NCBI RefSeq assembly: GCF_020404405.1
Contig: NZ_JAIZDA010000013.1
Location: forward strand, 57,022-121,021
Source: Novosphingobium sp. FKTRR1
Lineage (GTDB): Bacteria > Pseudomonadota > Alphaproteobacteria > Sphingomonadales > Sphingomonadaceae
Reading direction: 5' to 3'
Length of the DNA: 64,000 nucleotides
The position numbers were made by a program, and so were the translations under genes. Positions 1-9,257 of this stretch are shown in pieces. Each line of letters begins with the position of its first letter. Position 1 is the first letter of the stretch. Under the pieces are notes generated by a model. That model had not been told where the DNA came from. It saw only the letters and a program-made list of their open reading frames with translations, and did not search any database.

Positions 1-1
1 C

Positions 2-901
2 GCCCAACAAGGTCGACAACAGCGCGACCGCCCCTGCGACCAGTGCCAGCAAGGCAACGTTGCCGAATAGCGCACGCGGCCCACGCCGGGCGGCTGACGC
101 CAGTGTAAAGGGCGGAACGATTGATCCAAGATCGCGGGCAAACGCGGCAAAAGCTTCACGCGCGGGGGGAATCGCAGCCGAAGGCGATGCCTCGAAGCGG
201 CCGCGCACCGGTTCGCGCAAAGTCCGCACCCACAAAGCCAACAGCAAGCCGGGCGCACCCACCGCAAGGAAAGCCGCCTGCCATCCGGCCAGCCCCAGCG
301 GCGCCGTACCCGGCGCAAAGGCGTGGTTCCACGCGCCTGCCAGAGCGGTCCCGAGCGACAGCGCCACGCCGCCGCCCAGATAGATGCCGGTGGAGAATAT
401 CGCCACGGCCGTCGCCCGGCGACGCGGCGGAAAATAGTCGGACAGCAGCGAATAGGCAGTGGGCCCTGCAGTCGCCTCGCCCACGCCGACGCCGATCCTG
501 GCCACGCCAAGTTGCCAGAAATTGAGCGCCATGCCGCACATCATGGTCATTGCCGACCAGGTTGCGAGGCCCAGCGCCAGCAATCCGGTGCGCGACCAGC
601 GATCGGCAAGCTTGCCCAGCGGAATGCCGAACACGGCATAGAACACGCCGAACGCAGTGCCGTACAGAAAGCCGAACTGGCTGTCAGAGATCGCCAGATC
701 GCGCTTGATGTCCACCGCCAGAATGGTGAGCATCTGGCGGTCGATGAAATTCAAGGCATAGACCAGCACCAGCACCGCCAGCGCATACCAGCCATAAGCG
801 TTGCTGACGCCCGGCGTGGTGCCCGCAGTCGACGCCACCGGCGCCGCAATTCGTGTCAGACGGGCAGTGTTGTCACCCTCCGCCTCCGTAAACCGTTCCA
901 T
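2..901 (-). CDS. MFS transporter (partial, C-terminus beyond the window)
   Basis: The minus-strand frame opens with ATG at 901 and stays open to the left edge, giving 300 codons of a major facilitator superfamily permease. The first helix ends in NFIDRQ, followed by a second helix and the conserved loop GIPLGKLADRWSR, the typical MFS helix 2-3 signature; further hydrophobic helices and an RRR-containing loop (FPPRRRATAV) follow. The layout resembles Spns-like MFS proteins of sphingomonads. The substrate cannot be read from the sequence. Its start overlaps the 3' end of queC by 29 bases, so the two are probably cotranscribed and translationally coupled. A transport role linked to queuosine precursors is possible but not shown. 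Confidence 0.85.
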   Translation of the reverse strand, partial: MERFTEAEGDNTARLTRIAAPVASTAGTTPGVSNAYGWYALAVLVLVYALNFIDRQMLTILAVDIKRDLAISDSQFGFLYGTAFGVFYAVFGIPLGKLADRWSRTGLLALGLATWSAMTMMCGMALNFWQLGVARIGVGVGEATAGPTAYSLLSDYFPPRRRATAVAIFSTGIYLGGGVALSLGTALAGAWNHAFAPGTAPLGLAGWQAAFLAVGAPGLLLALWVRTLREPVRGRFEASPSAAIPPAREAFAAFARDLGSIVPPFTLASAARRGPRALFGNVALLALVAGAVALLSTLLG

Positions 902-1577
902 CCTCTATCCCCGCTTCTGCGAATCCCGCGCGCCGCAGACGGCAGCTGTCGCATGCGCCGCAGGCACGGCCATCGGGGAGCGGATCGTAGCACGACCAGC
1001 TGTCCCCGGGGTCGAGCCCGAGACGCGCCGCCTCGCGCGCGATTTCGCTTTTTTTCAGGTATTGCAGCGGTGCATGCACCGTGACCGTGCCGCCTTCGCT
1101 CCCGTATCGGGTGGCGACGCGCGCAAGATTCTGGAAGCCGTCGATGAATTCGGGACGGCAATCGGGGTAGCCGGAATAATCGAGCGCGTTGACGCCGATG
1201 AACAGATCCTTCGAGCCCGCTGCTTCTGCCCAGGCAAGCGCGAGCGACAGGAACACCAGATTGCGCGCGGGCACATAAGTGACCGGAATTTCGTCGGTCA
1301 GCCCGTCCTTGGGCACGTCGATGGCATCGGTCAGCGCCGAGCCACCGAACAGCCGCAGATCGAGCGGCAGCACCACATGGCGCTCCACCCCGATCCGCGC
1401 CGCCACTTTGCGCGCGGCATCCAGTTCCACGCGGTGACGCTGGTTGTAGTCGATGGTCAGCGCGGCGACACGAAAGCCCTGCTCACGCGCCAATGCGGTG
1501 CAGACCATCGAATCAAGGCCACCCGAAAGCAGCACTACCGCAAGCGGCTGGGCCGTCTGGCCGGAAAGTTCCGTCAT
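873..1577 (-). CDS. queC: 7-cyano-7-deazaguanine synthase QueC
   Basis: QueC converts 7-carboxy-7-deazaguanine to preQ0 with ATP and ammonia, on the route to queuosine in tRNA. The protein is 234 residues, the usual length. The PP-loop ATP-pyrophosphatase motif LSGGLDS lies near residue 17, and the C-terminus carries the zinc-binding cysteine cluster (SWSCYDPLP, then CGACDSCRLR). An ATG at 1577 is preferred over a TTG two codons upstream. The gene overlaps the downstream MFS gene by 29 bases. No other queuosine gene and no preQ1-riboswitch-like leader is visible in the window. Confidence 0.95.
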   Translation of the reverse strand: MTELSGQTAQPLAVVLLSGGLDSMVCTALAREQGFRVAALTIDYNQRHRVELDAARKVAARIGVERHVVLPLDLRLFGGSALTDAIDVPKDGLTDEIPVTYVPARNLVFLSLALAWAEAAGSKDLFIGVNALDYSGYPDCRPEFIDGFQNLARVATRYGSEGGTVTVHAPLQYLKKSEIAREAARLGLDPGDSWSCYDPLPDGRACGACDSCRLRRAGFAEAGIEDGTVYGGGG

Positions 1578-1700
1578 CGCCAAGGCTTACCGGTGCACGC
1601 GACGGCTGGCAATGGGCGTCAGGCCGGGAATGGTGGAACCGGACGATCGCGAGCCGCCGCAATGCCGGTCGGCAGCCACGGCCATACCTCAGGCCATGAC

Positions 1701-2522
1701 TCAGACATCGAGCCGGAAATGGAACATGCGGCTCGGCCCGTCCTCGGGAAGGACGAACAGTTCGCGCCCCTCGATCGCCATGCCCTCGCCGGTATAGGGG
1801 CCGCCCCGCCCGAATGGCCGGATGGGCCCGATCGCGCCTGTGCGCAAGGTCCGCGCGATCTTCAACGTTGGCCAATCGATCCAGTCGACGGTTCCACTGA
1901 CCCAGCTGACGTTACCGCCCGCAACCAGTTGGCCGCCGACGAACTTCATGTCCTGAAAATGGGTCTGCGAAGGATTGGGCACCACCTTGACCAGCCGATT
2001 GCTGGCCAGATCAAAGACATAGAGCAACTGGCTATCCCAATTGCCCGCAACCAGCGTACGTTCCGAAGCGGCCACGCAGCCCAGATGGTCGGCAACGCTG
2101 AATTTGCGGCGTATTTGCAGACTGTCGGCATCGATCTCGACCAGCACCGCCGAACTGTTCGGCTTCAACTCGGCCACGGGCACCCAGATCGAATGCCCGG
2201 AAATCGAGATGCCGCCGGGATGATAACGGTCTCCGTCGGTCAGTTCCAACCGCAGCAAAAACTGCCCGGACGCCCGGTCGAACGCGTGGATATAGCCCCT
2301 GTGGTTCGTCTGATCGACCGATGTGACCCAAATCCGCCTGTCGTCGAGCGCCAAACCCTGCACATGGAACAGTTCGCCATCAAGCCTGAGCGCGCCGAGG
2401 AGGTGTGCATGCTCGATCGGTCCGACCGACTGGCGCGGCGTCGCCGCCACGGAAAGGCACGACACCACCAGAAACAGCGTGGTCAGCCCCGTTCGTATAA
2501 CCTTGCGGATCATCCGGATCAT
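1701..2522 (-). CDS. DUF6454-like exported beta-propeller protein
   Basis: A 273-residue protein with an N-terminal signal peptide (basic MIRMIRK, then a hydrophobic stretch to about residue 25). The remainder has regularly spaced hydrophobic/aromatic strands with motifs such as LFHVQGLALDDRRIWVTS, YHPGGIS and FQDMKFV, the pattern of a six- to seven-bladed propeller. It resembles proteins annotated DUF6454; that assignment is from memory of the family. The reading frame extends 27 codons upstream, but the signal peptide favours the ATG at 2522. The function is unknown; an extracytoplasmic binding or scaffold role is plausible from the fold. Confidence 0.7.
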   Translation of the reverse strand: MIRMIRKVIRTGLTTLFLVVSCLSVAATPRQSVGPIEHAHLLGALRLDGELFHVQGLALDDRRIWVTSVDQTNHRGYIHAFDRASGQFLLRLELTDGDRYHPGGISISGHSIWVPVAELKPNSSAVLVEIDADSLQIRRKFSVADHLGCVAASERTLVAGNWDSQLLYVFDLASNRLVKVVPNPSQTHFQDMKFVGGQLVAGGNVSWVSGTVDWIDWPTLKIARTLRTGAIGPIRPFGRGGPYTGEGMAIEGRELFVLPEDGPSRMFHFRLDV

Positions 2523-2727
2523 CTGGTTCTTGCCCCCGCAGAACACTCTTGTCTGCGGGCCCATGACGATCATGTTGGTCAGGACAATTGCACTTCGCGG
2601 CAATTGTCGGCTGAATGCAATATTTCATCGGAAATAGTGCAAATCCGCACAATAATACGCATTCATACGCAAGCGACAATCGCCAGCCATAAGATCACCG
2701 GCCCCGAAGCTGCTGTTCCGCTCGGGC

Positions 2728-3183
2728 TCAGCGCGTGCAAGCCCCCACCTTCCGCGCCTCGGCCACAAAGGCAAAGGGCAGTCCGCCCGATACGCCCTGC
2801 GTTTCGATCTGGACCAGCCGGGAGCTTTCGAACCGCAGCCGGGTCTGGCCGAAACCGTTGCCGGGGCATTCGTAGTGGATGGTCACCGCGCTGTCGGTGT
2901 CTTCGACCACGAATTGGCGGCATTGATCCTTGGCGTGGCGCAACTGGATCAGGCCATGGCCCGAATCGATGCACATCACGGTCCGACCGCCAGCGGTGTC
3001 GCGCGGCTGGACCTGCCACTGGCCGATCTCGATCCGGTCAAGCAGGCTGACGTTCATAAGCTGCGCGGGCGCTGGTGCTGCAGGCAGAAGCGCCAGCAGG
3101 GCACCGCAAAGCAACCGTCCGACATGCCGCAAACGCCGCTGGGCACCGCTACCGGGTCGGAGTTGAGACTTGATCCACCGCAT
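2728..3183 (-). CDS. DUF3617-like exported protein
   Basis: A 151-residue protein with an N-terminal export signal: a basic start, a hydrophobic run LLCGALLALLPAA around residues 24-37, and a likely cleavage site after APAQ near residue 41. The mature part begins with IEIGQWQVQPRD and contains paired cysteines (MCIDSG, QCRQF, YECPGNG, GACTR). The 'G-W-Q/E' start and cysteine spacing fit DUF3617 proteins common in sphingomonads. No enzymatic motif is visible. It may be periplasmic. ATG at 3183 is the only good start. Confidence 0.65.
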   Translation of the reverse strand: MRWIKSQLRPGSGAQRRLRHVGRLLCGALLALLPAAPAPAQLMNVSLLDRIEIGQWQVQPRDTAGGRTVMCIDSGHGLIQLRHAKDQCRQFVVEDTDSAVTIHYECPGNGFGQTRLRFESSRLVQIETQGVSGGLPFAFVAEARKVGACTR

Positions 3184-3263
3184 CGCTGAACAGATCCGTG
3201 CATGTGGAACGACCCGATGCCGACCACCGCTGCAACGAATATAAGTATGGCGACCAGTTCTGC

Positions 3264-3532
3264 CTAGGCGGCGTGGACAGATTCCACGAGGCCACGGCTG
3301 GAGTCAAAAGCCGTCAATTCGAGGAGGTGAGGTGAAGGAATATGCCGATATTCCGAGCCGAACTGACGCGGAAGTGGCGGCTTTTGGCCCAGCCCCTGCG
3401 GGGTTGCCCTGTAAAGGGCCCCAGCAGCGTTGCTCAGCCTTGAAAGAGGGCCACTCTTCCTGCGGCTTCGCGCCTCGCTGGGGCCCTTTACAGGGCAACC
3501 GTGGCCACGCGGAATTTGTCCACGCCGCCTAG
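3264..3532. repeat. Nested inverted-repeat element
   Basis: Between two minus-strand genes lies a 269-base block of nested palindromes. Outer arms 3264-3295 and 3501-3532 match at 29 of 32 positions. Inside are a 9-bp perfect stem (3305-3313 with 3378-3386, extendable to about 13 bp with G-U pairs), a 7-bp hairpin with a 4-base loop (3337-3343 with 3348-3354), and a perfect 24-bp stem (3402-3425 with 3477-3500). The right inner arm abuts the right outer arm exactly. Short open frames here have no coding character. It could be a MITE-like element or a folded RNA. Confidence 0.7.
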
Positions 3533-3566
3533 ACCGCGTGCGCGCTGGGGCCGTGCGAACCGATTA

Positions 3567-4481
3567 TCAATCCATCGCGATGGGAAACTGCCGCGAACAG
3601 AACGCGCAGTCGATCTGGATCAGCCCGTCCTCGTCCTTCATGTCAGCGCGGTCTTCGGGGCTGAAGCGCGACAGCAGGGCGGTGTAATGCTCCACCGTGC
3701 AGCGGCAGCCGCGGACCAGAGCCGCACCGCGTTCCACCCGCACTTCCTGTTCTTCGTGGAACAGCCGCCAGATGAGGCTTTCGAGCCCGAGCGCGGGATC
3801 GAGCAACTCGCTGTCGCGCACCGAACCGCCCATCATCGCGATATGCTGCCAGTGCGGATGGTCGAGCCGCGCGTGCAATCGCTCGCGCCCCTCCTCGCCC
3901 TCGGGCAAGTGCTGGAGCAGCAACCCGCTGGCCAGCGAGCTGGCACCTTGTTCGCAATCGATGGCGACACGGATCAGCGTAGGCACTTGTTCGGACTGGA
4001 AAAAATAGCTCTCGCACGCCTGCGCGATGCTTTCGCCTTCCAGCGGGACGATGCCCTGATAGCGCTGGTTGGTGCTGGCCATGTCGAAAGTCATCGCCAG
4101 ATACCCATCGCCGAACAGCGCATGGAGCGAGGGCGTGGGGCCCAGTTCGTCAAGCCGGGCACGGTCGAACCGCACGTGCCCGCGCAACTCGCCCGCGCGA
4201 TAATCGCACACCAGCAGGTCGATCACGCCGTCCTGCGTCTGCGCCTGCATCGTCAGCTGGCCGTCATCGTCCTTGAGCAGCGAGCCGATCAGTGCGGCGA
4301 CCACCAGTGCCTCGGCCAGCAGGTTGCGCACCGGGGTGGGATAGGCATGCGCCGACAGAATCAGGTCGAGCACCGGGCCCAGCCGCACCACCCGTCCGCG
4401 CGCATCGCGGCCGGGCACGGTGAACTGCAACACCTGATCGAAGCCGGTCTCGTCGGCGGGGGGCGTAATGTCGTGCGCCAT
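3567..4481 (-). CDS. hslO: Redox-regulated chaperone Hsp33
   Basis: Hsp33 is a cytosolic holdase switched on by oxidation of a zinc centre. This 304-residue protein has the N-terminal Hsp33 fold (PTPVRNLLAEALVVAALIGSLLK, ending in the GYLAMTFDM region) and the C-terminal zinc cysteines as CRC and CAFC, in the family's C-X-C...C-X-X-C order. Start: the ATG at 4481 (MAHDITPP) lies 7 bases past the argF stop, whereas a frame extension upstream would overlap argF. It is the last gene of argD-argF-hslO, an order common in alphaproteobacteria. Confidence 0.95.
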   Translation of the reverse strand: MAHDITPPADETGFDQVLQFTVPGRDARGRVVRLGPVLDLILSAHAYPTPVRNLLAEALVVAALIGSLLKDDDGQLTMQAQTQDGVIDLLVCDYRAGELRGHVRFDRARLDELGPTPSLHALFGDGYLAMTFDMASTNQRYQGIVPLEGESIAQACESYFFQSEQVPTLIRVAIDCEQGASSLASGLLLQHLPEGEEGRERLHARLDHPHWQHIAMMGGSVRDSELLDPALGLESLIWRLFHEEQEVRVERGAALVRGCRCTVEHYTALLSRFSPEDRADMKDEDGLIQIDCAFCSRQFPIAMD

Positions 4482-4488
4482 GGCTGGT

Positions 4489-5415
4489 TCAGATCTGCCC
4501 CAGCACCCAGCGCAACACCGCCTTTTGCGCATGGATGCGGTTTTCCGCCTCGTCCCACACCACCGAGCGCGGGCCGTCGATCACCGCGTCGGTCACTTCC
4601 TCGCCCCGGTGCGCGGGCAGGCAGTGCAGGAACAGCGCATCGGGCTTGGCATGGGCCATGAGCGCCGCGTCCACCTGATACGGCGCCATCGCGGCCAGCT
4701 TGGCCTCGGCATGGGCCTGCCCCATCGAAATCCACGTGTCGGTGACGATCACGTCGGCCCCGGCCGCTGCCGCCGCCGCATCGCGCTCAAGCGTAATCCG
4801 CGCGCCATCGGCGACCGCGCGCGCGATGAAGCCCGCGTCGCTTTCGTACCCTTGCGGAACGGCGATGCGGACATTGAACTTCATCAGCCCGGCCGCCTCG
4901 ACGATCGAATTGAGCACGTTGTTGCCATCGCCCAGCCACGCCACCTCAAGGCCAGGCAGCGCCTTGCCGTGTTCGATCACGGTCTGCAGATCGGCCATGA
5001 TCTGACAGGGATGCGACAGATCGGTCAGCCCGTTGATTACCGGAACGGTGGCGTGATGGGCCAGTTCCTCGATCTTGGCATGATCGTCGGTGCGCAGCAT
5101 GATCGCGTCGGCCATGCGGCTGAGCACGCGCGCGGTATCGGCAATCGTCTCGCCACGGCCGAGCTGGGTGGTTCCCGAATCGAGCACCACCGCGCTGCCG
5201 CCCAACTGGCGCATCGCCACGTCGAACGACACGCGCGTGCGGGTCGATGCCTTTTCGAACACCATCGCCAGCACGTGCCCGGCCAGCGGCGCATCGGCAT
5301 CGGGCCGGCCCTTGGGCTGGCCGCGCCGTGCCGACTTGCGGTCGATGGCATCGCCCAGCATTGCGGCCACGCCATCGCCGCCCGCGTCGGACAGGCTCAG
5401 AAAATGCCGGATCAT
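4489..5415 (-). CDS. argF: Ornithine carbamoyltransferase
   Basis: Catalyses ornithine plus carbamoyl phosphate to citrulline in arginine synthesis. The 308-residue protein shows the carbamoyl-phosphate-binding loop STRTR (near residue 58), HPCQ (near 135), and the ornithine-binding [10 protein letters not shown] motif near the C-terminus. It starts with an ATGA overlap with the argD stop, so translation is probably coupled, and hslO follows after 7 bases. Anabolic rather than catabolic use is inferred from linkage to argD. Confidence 0.97.
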   Translation of the reverse strand: MIRHFLSLSDAGGDGVAAMLGDAIDRKSARRGQPKGRPDADAPLAGHVLAMVFEKASTRTRVSFDVAMRQLGGSAVVLDSGTTQLGRGETIADTARVLSRMADAIMLRTDDHAKIEELAHHATVPVINGLTDLSHPCQIMADLQTVIEHGKALPGLEVAWLGDGNNVLNSIVEAAGLMKFNVRIAVPQGYESDAGFIARAVADGARITLERDAAAAAAGADVIVTDTWISMGQAHAEAKLAAMAPYQVDAALMAHAKPDALFLHCLPAHRGEEVTDAVIDGPRSVVWDEAENRIHAQKAVLRWVLGQI

Positions 5416-6605
5416 GGCGCGACCGGCTCGAGCGCGAAGCTGGCAGCTCCGGCCGAAAGCTTGTCCATGAATTCATCGATATGCGAATCGTCGATGACCA
5501 GCGGGGGCAACACGCGGACCGTCTGATCGCCCGCCGCCACCGTCAGCAACTGGTGATTGTCGCGCAAGTGCGCCACGAACGCGCGCGGCTCGATCTTCAG
5601 CCGCACGCCCAGCATCAACCCGCGCCCGCGCACGAAGTCGAACAAGTCGGGATAGTTGCCGATGAACTGTTCCAGCCGCCCGCGCAGCCGCTCGCCCTTG
5701 GCGCGCACATCGGCGAGGAATTCGTCGTTCGCCACCACGTCGAGCACCGCTTCACCCGCCGCCATCGCCAGCGGGTTGCCGCCATAGGTGCTGCCGTGGG
5801 TGCCGAACACCATGCCGCGCGCCGCCGATTCGGTGGCAAGGCAGGCGCCGATGGGGAAGCCGCCGCCAATACCCTTGGCGGTGGCCAGAATGTCGGGAAC
5901 AACGCCATATTGTTCATAGGCATAGAACGTGCCGGTGCGCGCGACGCCGCACTGCACTTCGTCGAATACCAGCATCAGGTCGTGCTCATCGGCCAGCGCG
6001 CGCAACCCTTCGAGGAATTCGGGGCTGGCATCGCGGATGCCGCCTTCGCCCTGAATCGGCTCGACCAGGAAACCTGCGGTGTTGGGACCGATCGCGGCCT
6101 TGGCGCCTTCCAGATCGTCAAAATCGACGTACTTGAAACCGGGCAGCAGGGGCAGGAAGCCCTTGTGCATCTTTTCCTGATTCGACGCGCTGATCGTGGC
6201 CATCGTGCGACCGTGGAAGGCGTTGCGGAAGGTGATCAGCTCGAACTTGTGGTCGTTGCCGGCGTGCTGGTGATAGGCACGCGCGGTCTTGATCGCGCAT
6301 TCGACCGCCTCGGCACCCGAATTGGTGAAGAACACGGTGTCGGCAAAAGTCAGGTCGACCAGCCGCTGCGCCAGATGTTCACCCTGCGGGCTGCCGTAAA
6401 GGTTGGACACATGCATCAGCGCCGCGGCTTGCCGCTGGATCGCGCCGATCAGGTGCTCGTTCGAATGACCCAACAGGTTGACTGCGATGCCGCTGGCAAA
6501 GTCGAGATAGCGCGTGCCGTCTTCCCCGATCAGGTGGCAATGTTCGCCTCGCACCGGACGCACGCCGCACCGGGGGTACACGGGCATCAGGGGGGTGATC
6601 GACAT
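5412..6605 (-). CDS. argD: Acetylornithine aminotransferase
   Basis: A class-III, PLP-dependent aminotransferase that makes N-acetylornithine from the semialdehyde; members of this family can also act in lysine synthesis. The protein is 397 residues. Visible are the N-terminal [15 protein letters not shown] region, [14 protein letters not shown], the cofactor pocket [12 protein letters not shown] and [14 protein letters not shown], which contains the Schiff-base lysine. The ATG at 6605 matches the normal family start; the open frame runs about 85 codons further upstream but has no family similarity there. It is the first gene of the argD-argF-hslO operon. Confidence 0.95.
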   Translation of the reverse strand: MSITPLMPVYPRCGVRPVRGEHCHLIGEDGTRYLDFASGIAVNLLGHSNEHLIGAIQRQAAALMHVSNLYGSPQGEHLAQRLVDLTFADTVFFTNSGAEAVECAIKTARAYHQHAGNDHKFELITFRNAFHGRTMATISASNQEKMHKGFLPLLPGFKYVDFDDLEGAKAAIGPNTAGFLVEPIQGEGGIRDASPEFLEGLRALADEHDLMLVFDEVQCGVARTGTFYAYEQYGVVPDILATAKGIGGGFPIGACLATESAARGMVFGTHGSTYGGNPLAMAAGEAVLDVVANDEFLADVRAKGERLRGRLEQFIGNYPDLFDFVRGRGLMLGVRLKIEPRAFVAHLRDNHQLLTVAAGDQTVRVLPPLVIDDSHIDEFMDKLSAGAASFALEPVAP

Positions 6606-6780
6606 GGCCTTGCTCCTGCTTGCGGGGATTCGGATTGAATCCCGAACATGATGGTGAACGGTTACCTGTCCGATGGGATGAACGCCCCATGCGGATGAGG
6701 GGTTACGGAAATGGTGGGTGGCGCGTGCGCGCCGACAAAACGCAAAATGCCTGAAAATCGAATTCGCAAATCGCAAACGA

Positions 6781-6853
6781 CAAATGGCGGCCCCGGAAGG
6801 CCGCCATTTGCACGTGTTGTATCCTGTGCAGCCTTCCGGAACGCGCCGGAAGG
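6781..6853 (-). terminator. Tandem hairpins downstream of the cold-shock gene
   Basis: Two perfect hairpins lie just past the cold-shock stop codon: 8 bp (6832-6839 with 6846-6853) and 12 bp (6781-6792 with 6799-6810, 6-base loop). On the minus strand only a weak T-rich stretch follows the second stem, so this may be a 3' stabilising structure as much as an intrinsic terminator. Confidence 0.6.
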
Positions 6854-6866
6854 AATGCAATAGGGG

Positions 6867-7649
6867 TCAGCCCTGAACCGGCACCAGGTTGACCGCCGAG
6901 TGCTTGCCTCGGCGATCGACTTCAAGGTCGAATTCAAGCTTGTCGCCTTCGTTCAGCTCGCGCATGCCCGAGCGTTCGACGGCGCTGATGTGGACGAACG
7001 CGTCAGGCTGGCCGTCATCACGCGTGATGAAGCCGAAGCCCTTCATCGCGTTGAAGAACTTGACCGTTCCCGTCGCCTTCTCACCGGTCAGCTGGCGCTG
7101 CGGAGCAGCTGCCTTGGCCGCCACGGCGATCACGTCACCGACAACCTGCAGGTCAGCGGCCGACACCTTGCCACCGCGATCCACGAGGTTGAATTCGAGC
7201 TGCTGACCTTCGGCCAGACCTTCGAGGCCGGCGCGTTCCACGGCGCTGATGTGGACGAACACGTCCTCACCACCGTCTTCGCGCTGGATGAAGCCGAAGC
7301 CCTTCTGCGAATTGAAGAACTTGACGACACCCTTGCCAGTGCCGACGACCTGGGCGGGCATGCCGCCGCCGCCGCCACCGCCGCCGCGCGGGCCGCCGAA
7401 GCCGCCACCACCGCCGCCGCCGAAGCCGCCGCTGCGCGGGCCGCCGAAGCCGCCACCGCCAGCACGATCGCCGCCGCCAAAGCCGCCGCGATCACCGCCG
7501 CCGAAGCCGCCACGACCACCACCGCCAAAGCCGCCGCCGAAACCGCCGCCGCCACCGCCGCCGCCGTAGGGGTCAAAACCACCCCCCTCGTCGCCGAAAC
7601 CGTCACGCTTGTCGCGTCCGCGACCCCGCCGCCCTCTGTCAAAACCCAT
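6867..7649 (-). CDS. Double cold-shock-domain protein with glycine-rich N-terminus
   Basis: A 260-residue RNA/DNA-binding protein. Residues 1-21 are basic ([10 protein letters not shown]), 22-96 are almost pure glycine with F, R and D ([17 protein letters not shown]), and two cold-shock domains follow, roughly 104-167 and 195-260. Both carry the RNP1/RNP2 motifs KGFGFI and DVFVHIS or DAFVHIS. Single-domain Csp proteins are about 70 residues, so this is an enlarged form. The ATG at 7649 is chosen because upstream codons (to 7766) lack the composition of the protein. The long leader between 7650 and 7978 could carry thermosensor structure; that is inference. Confidence 0.93.
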   Translation of the reverse strand: MGFDRGRRGRGRDKRDGFGDEGGGFDPYGGGGGGGGFGGGFGGGGRGGFGGGDRGGFGGGDRAGGGGFGGPRSGGFGGGGGGGFGGPRGGGGGGGGMPAQVVGTGKGVVKFFNSQKGFGFIQREDGGEDVFVHISAVERAGLEGLAEGQQLEFNLVDRGGKVSAADLQVVGDVIAVAAKAAAPQRQLTGEKATGTVKFFNAMKGFGFITRDDGQPDAFVHISAVERSGMRELNEGDKLEFDLEVDRRGKHSAVNLVPVQG

Positions 7650-7977
7650 AAAAACCAATAGACCTTCGTTCCGCTCCTGCCTTGACGGGTACCGCAGACC
7701 GGACGCGGAAGCCGGCGGCACGACCAGGATCACGAACCGGAATCTAACCGGCCTTCTCCTATGCACCCTGTCTTATAGACGACAAACTCACCAAGTGCGA
7801 ATGGAATCGTCAGTTCGACCGGCTGCCACAGTATTTGCCCGCAACTGTTGCAATCTTGCCGCCAGATGAACGGCCGGGTGAACACACTGCACCAGCCGCT
7901 TGGTCGGCAGGGTTTATGCCGCCGGAACGGGGGTAGCGGGCCTTGCCCTTCCCCGCCGCATTGGGCAAAGCATCGGC

Positions 7978-8799
7978 ATGGACATTCTTGCTCTCCTTGC
8001 CGACCCGGCCGCGTGGGCCGCACTGGTCACGCTGGTGCTGCTCGAAATCGTGCTGGGCATCGACAATCTGGTGTTCATCGCCATTCTTTCCAACAAGCTG
8101 CCCGCCCATCAACAGGGGCGCGCGCGGCGAATCGGTCTGCTGCTGGCGTTGGGACTGCGGCTTGGCCTGCTGACGCTGATCGGCTGGATCGTGACGCTGC
8201 AGGCCCCGCTGATCGACCTCGGCCTGTCAGGCGCGCCTGATCCGCATGGCAACCCCTTGTTCGAGACAGCCTTTTCCGGCCGCGACCTGATCCTGATCGC
8301 AGGCGGGCTGTTCCTGTTGTGGAAAGCGACCAAGGAAATCCACCACGCCATCGACCCTGAACCCAGCGGCGAACTGCTCGACCACAAAGGCCACGATGCT
8401 CCCTCAGGTATGGGTGCCGGTGCCGTGGTGGCCGGTTTCGGGGCGACGATCGCGCAGATCATCGCGCTCGACCTGGTGTTCTCGATCGATTCGATCCTGA
8501 CCGCCGTGGGCATGACCGATCATATCCCGATCATGATCGCCGCGGTGATCCTCACCGTGGGGATGATGATGCTGGCGGCCGATCCGCTGGCCAAATTCAT
8601 CGAGAAGAACCCGACGCTGGTGATGCTGGCGCTGGCGTTCCTGGTGATGATCGGGTTCGTGCTGCTGGCCGACGGCTTTGGCGTGCACATTCCCAAGGGC
8701 TATATCTACGCCGCGATGGGCTTTTCGGTATTCGTCGAACTGCTCAACATCATCGGCCGCAACCGCCGCGCCCGCGAGCGCGCCGCCAAGGAAAGCTGA
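7978..8799 (+). CDS. TerC family membrane protein
   Basis: A 273-residue integral membrane protein of the TerC/YjbE family, linked in other bacteria to manganese export or tellurium resistance. It has about seven hydrophobic segments and the family's acidic motifs within membrane helices: [11 protein letters not shown] near residue 20 and [11 protein letters not shown] near residue 165, with a conserved loop [11 protein letters not shown] between. The ATG at 7978 begins [10 protein letters not shown]. It leads a tight plus-strand run, with the next gene starting 9 bases after its stop. Confidence 0.9.
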   Translation: MDILALLADPAAWAALVTLVLLEIVLGIDNLVFIAILSNKLPAHQQGRARRIGLLLALGLRLGLLTLIGWIVTLQAPLIDLGLSGAPDPHGNPLFETAFSGRDLILIAGGLFLLWKATKEIHHAIDPEPSGELLDHKGHDAPSGMGAGAVVAGFGATIAQIIALDLVFSIDSILTAVGMTDHIPIMIAAVILTVGMMMLAADPLAKFIEKNPTLVMLALAFLVMIGFVLLADGFGVHIPKGYIYAAMGFSVFVELLNIIGRNRRARERAAKES

Positions 8800-8808
8800 C
8801 ACCGCGCC

Positions 8809-9243
8809 ATGTTCCGCAAGATCACCGATTCGCTTTATGCCGCGCCGCAGATCACCGTGGCCGAGGTGGCCGAGGCCCACGCGCTCGGCGTCGGGCTGAT
8901 CGTCAACAACCGCCCCGAAGGCGAATCGGCAGACCAGACGCCGGGTGACGAAATCGCCGCCGCCGCCGCCGCGCATGGCATCGCCTATGTCGCGATCCCG
9001 GTGACGCATGCCGGGTTCTCGATCGCGCAAGTCGAAGCGCTTGAGGCCGCTCTGGCCGGGGCGGGCGACGCACCGGTGCTGGCCTATTGCCGCTCGGGCA
9101 CGCGCTCCACGCTGCTATGGGCACTGACGACGGCCAAAGCCGGCGGCAACCCGGATGAGATCGCCGCGCGCGCCTCCGCCGCCGGATATGACGTTTCGCC
9201 GATCCGCCCGCAGCTCGACATCCTGTCCGCACAGGCCGGCTGA
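8809..9243 (+). CDS. TIGR01244-type sulfurtransferase/phosphatase-like protein
   Basis: A 144-residue protein resembling the N-terminal domain of Blh-type beta-lactamase-fold sulfur-metabolism proteins, with a protein-phosphatase-like fold. The start MFRKITDSLYAAPQI and NNRPEGE motif are typical, and the active-site loop CRSGTRS (C-X5-R type) lies near residue 94. In other bacteria relatives act in sulfide oxidation with persulfide dioxygenase, but no such partner is visible here. The substrate is unknown. Spacing to neighbours (9 and 14 bases) suggests cotranscription with terC. Confidence 0.8.
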   Translation: MFRKITDSLYAAPQITVAEVAEAHALGVGLIVNNRPEGESADQTPGDEIAAAAAAHGIAYVAIPVTHAGFSIAQVEALEAALAGAGDAPVLAYCRSGTRSTLLWALTTAKAGGNPDEIAARASAAGYDVSPIRPQLDILSAQAG

Positions 9244-9257
9244 GGGCGACCCGTTCC

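Noticed and set aside
801..3050. A 749-codon open frame on the plus strand
   Set aside because: It lies antisense to queC, DUF6454 and DUF3617 genes; its translation has no family features, and long antisense frames are expected at this G/C content.
3304..3532. Short open frames across the nested palindrome
   Set aside because: They exist on both strands and follow the inverted repeat; there is no Shine-Dalgarno box or conserved protein signature.
7361..7570. A CRISPR or satellite array
   Set aside because: The repetition is codon-level glycine repeats within the cold-shock gene, not spaced identical repeats.
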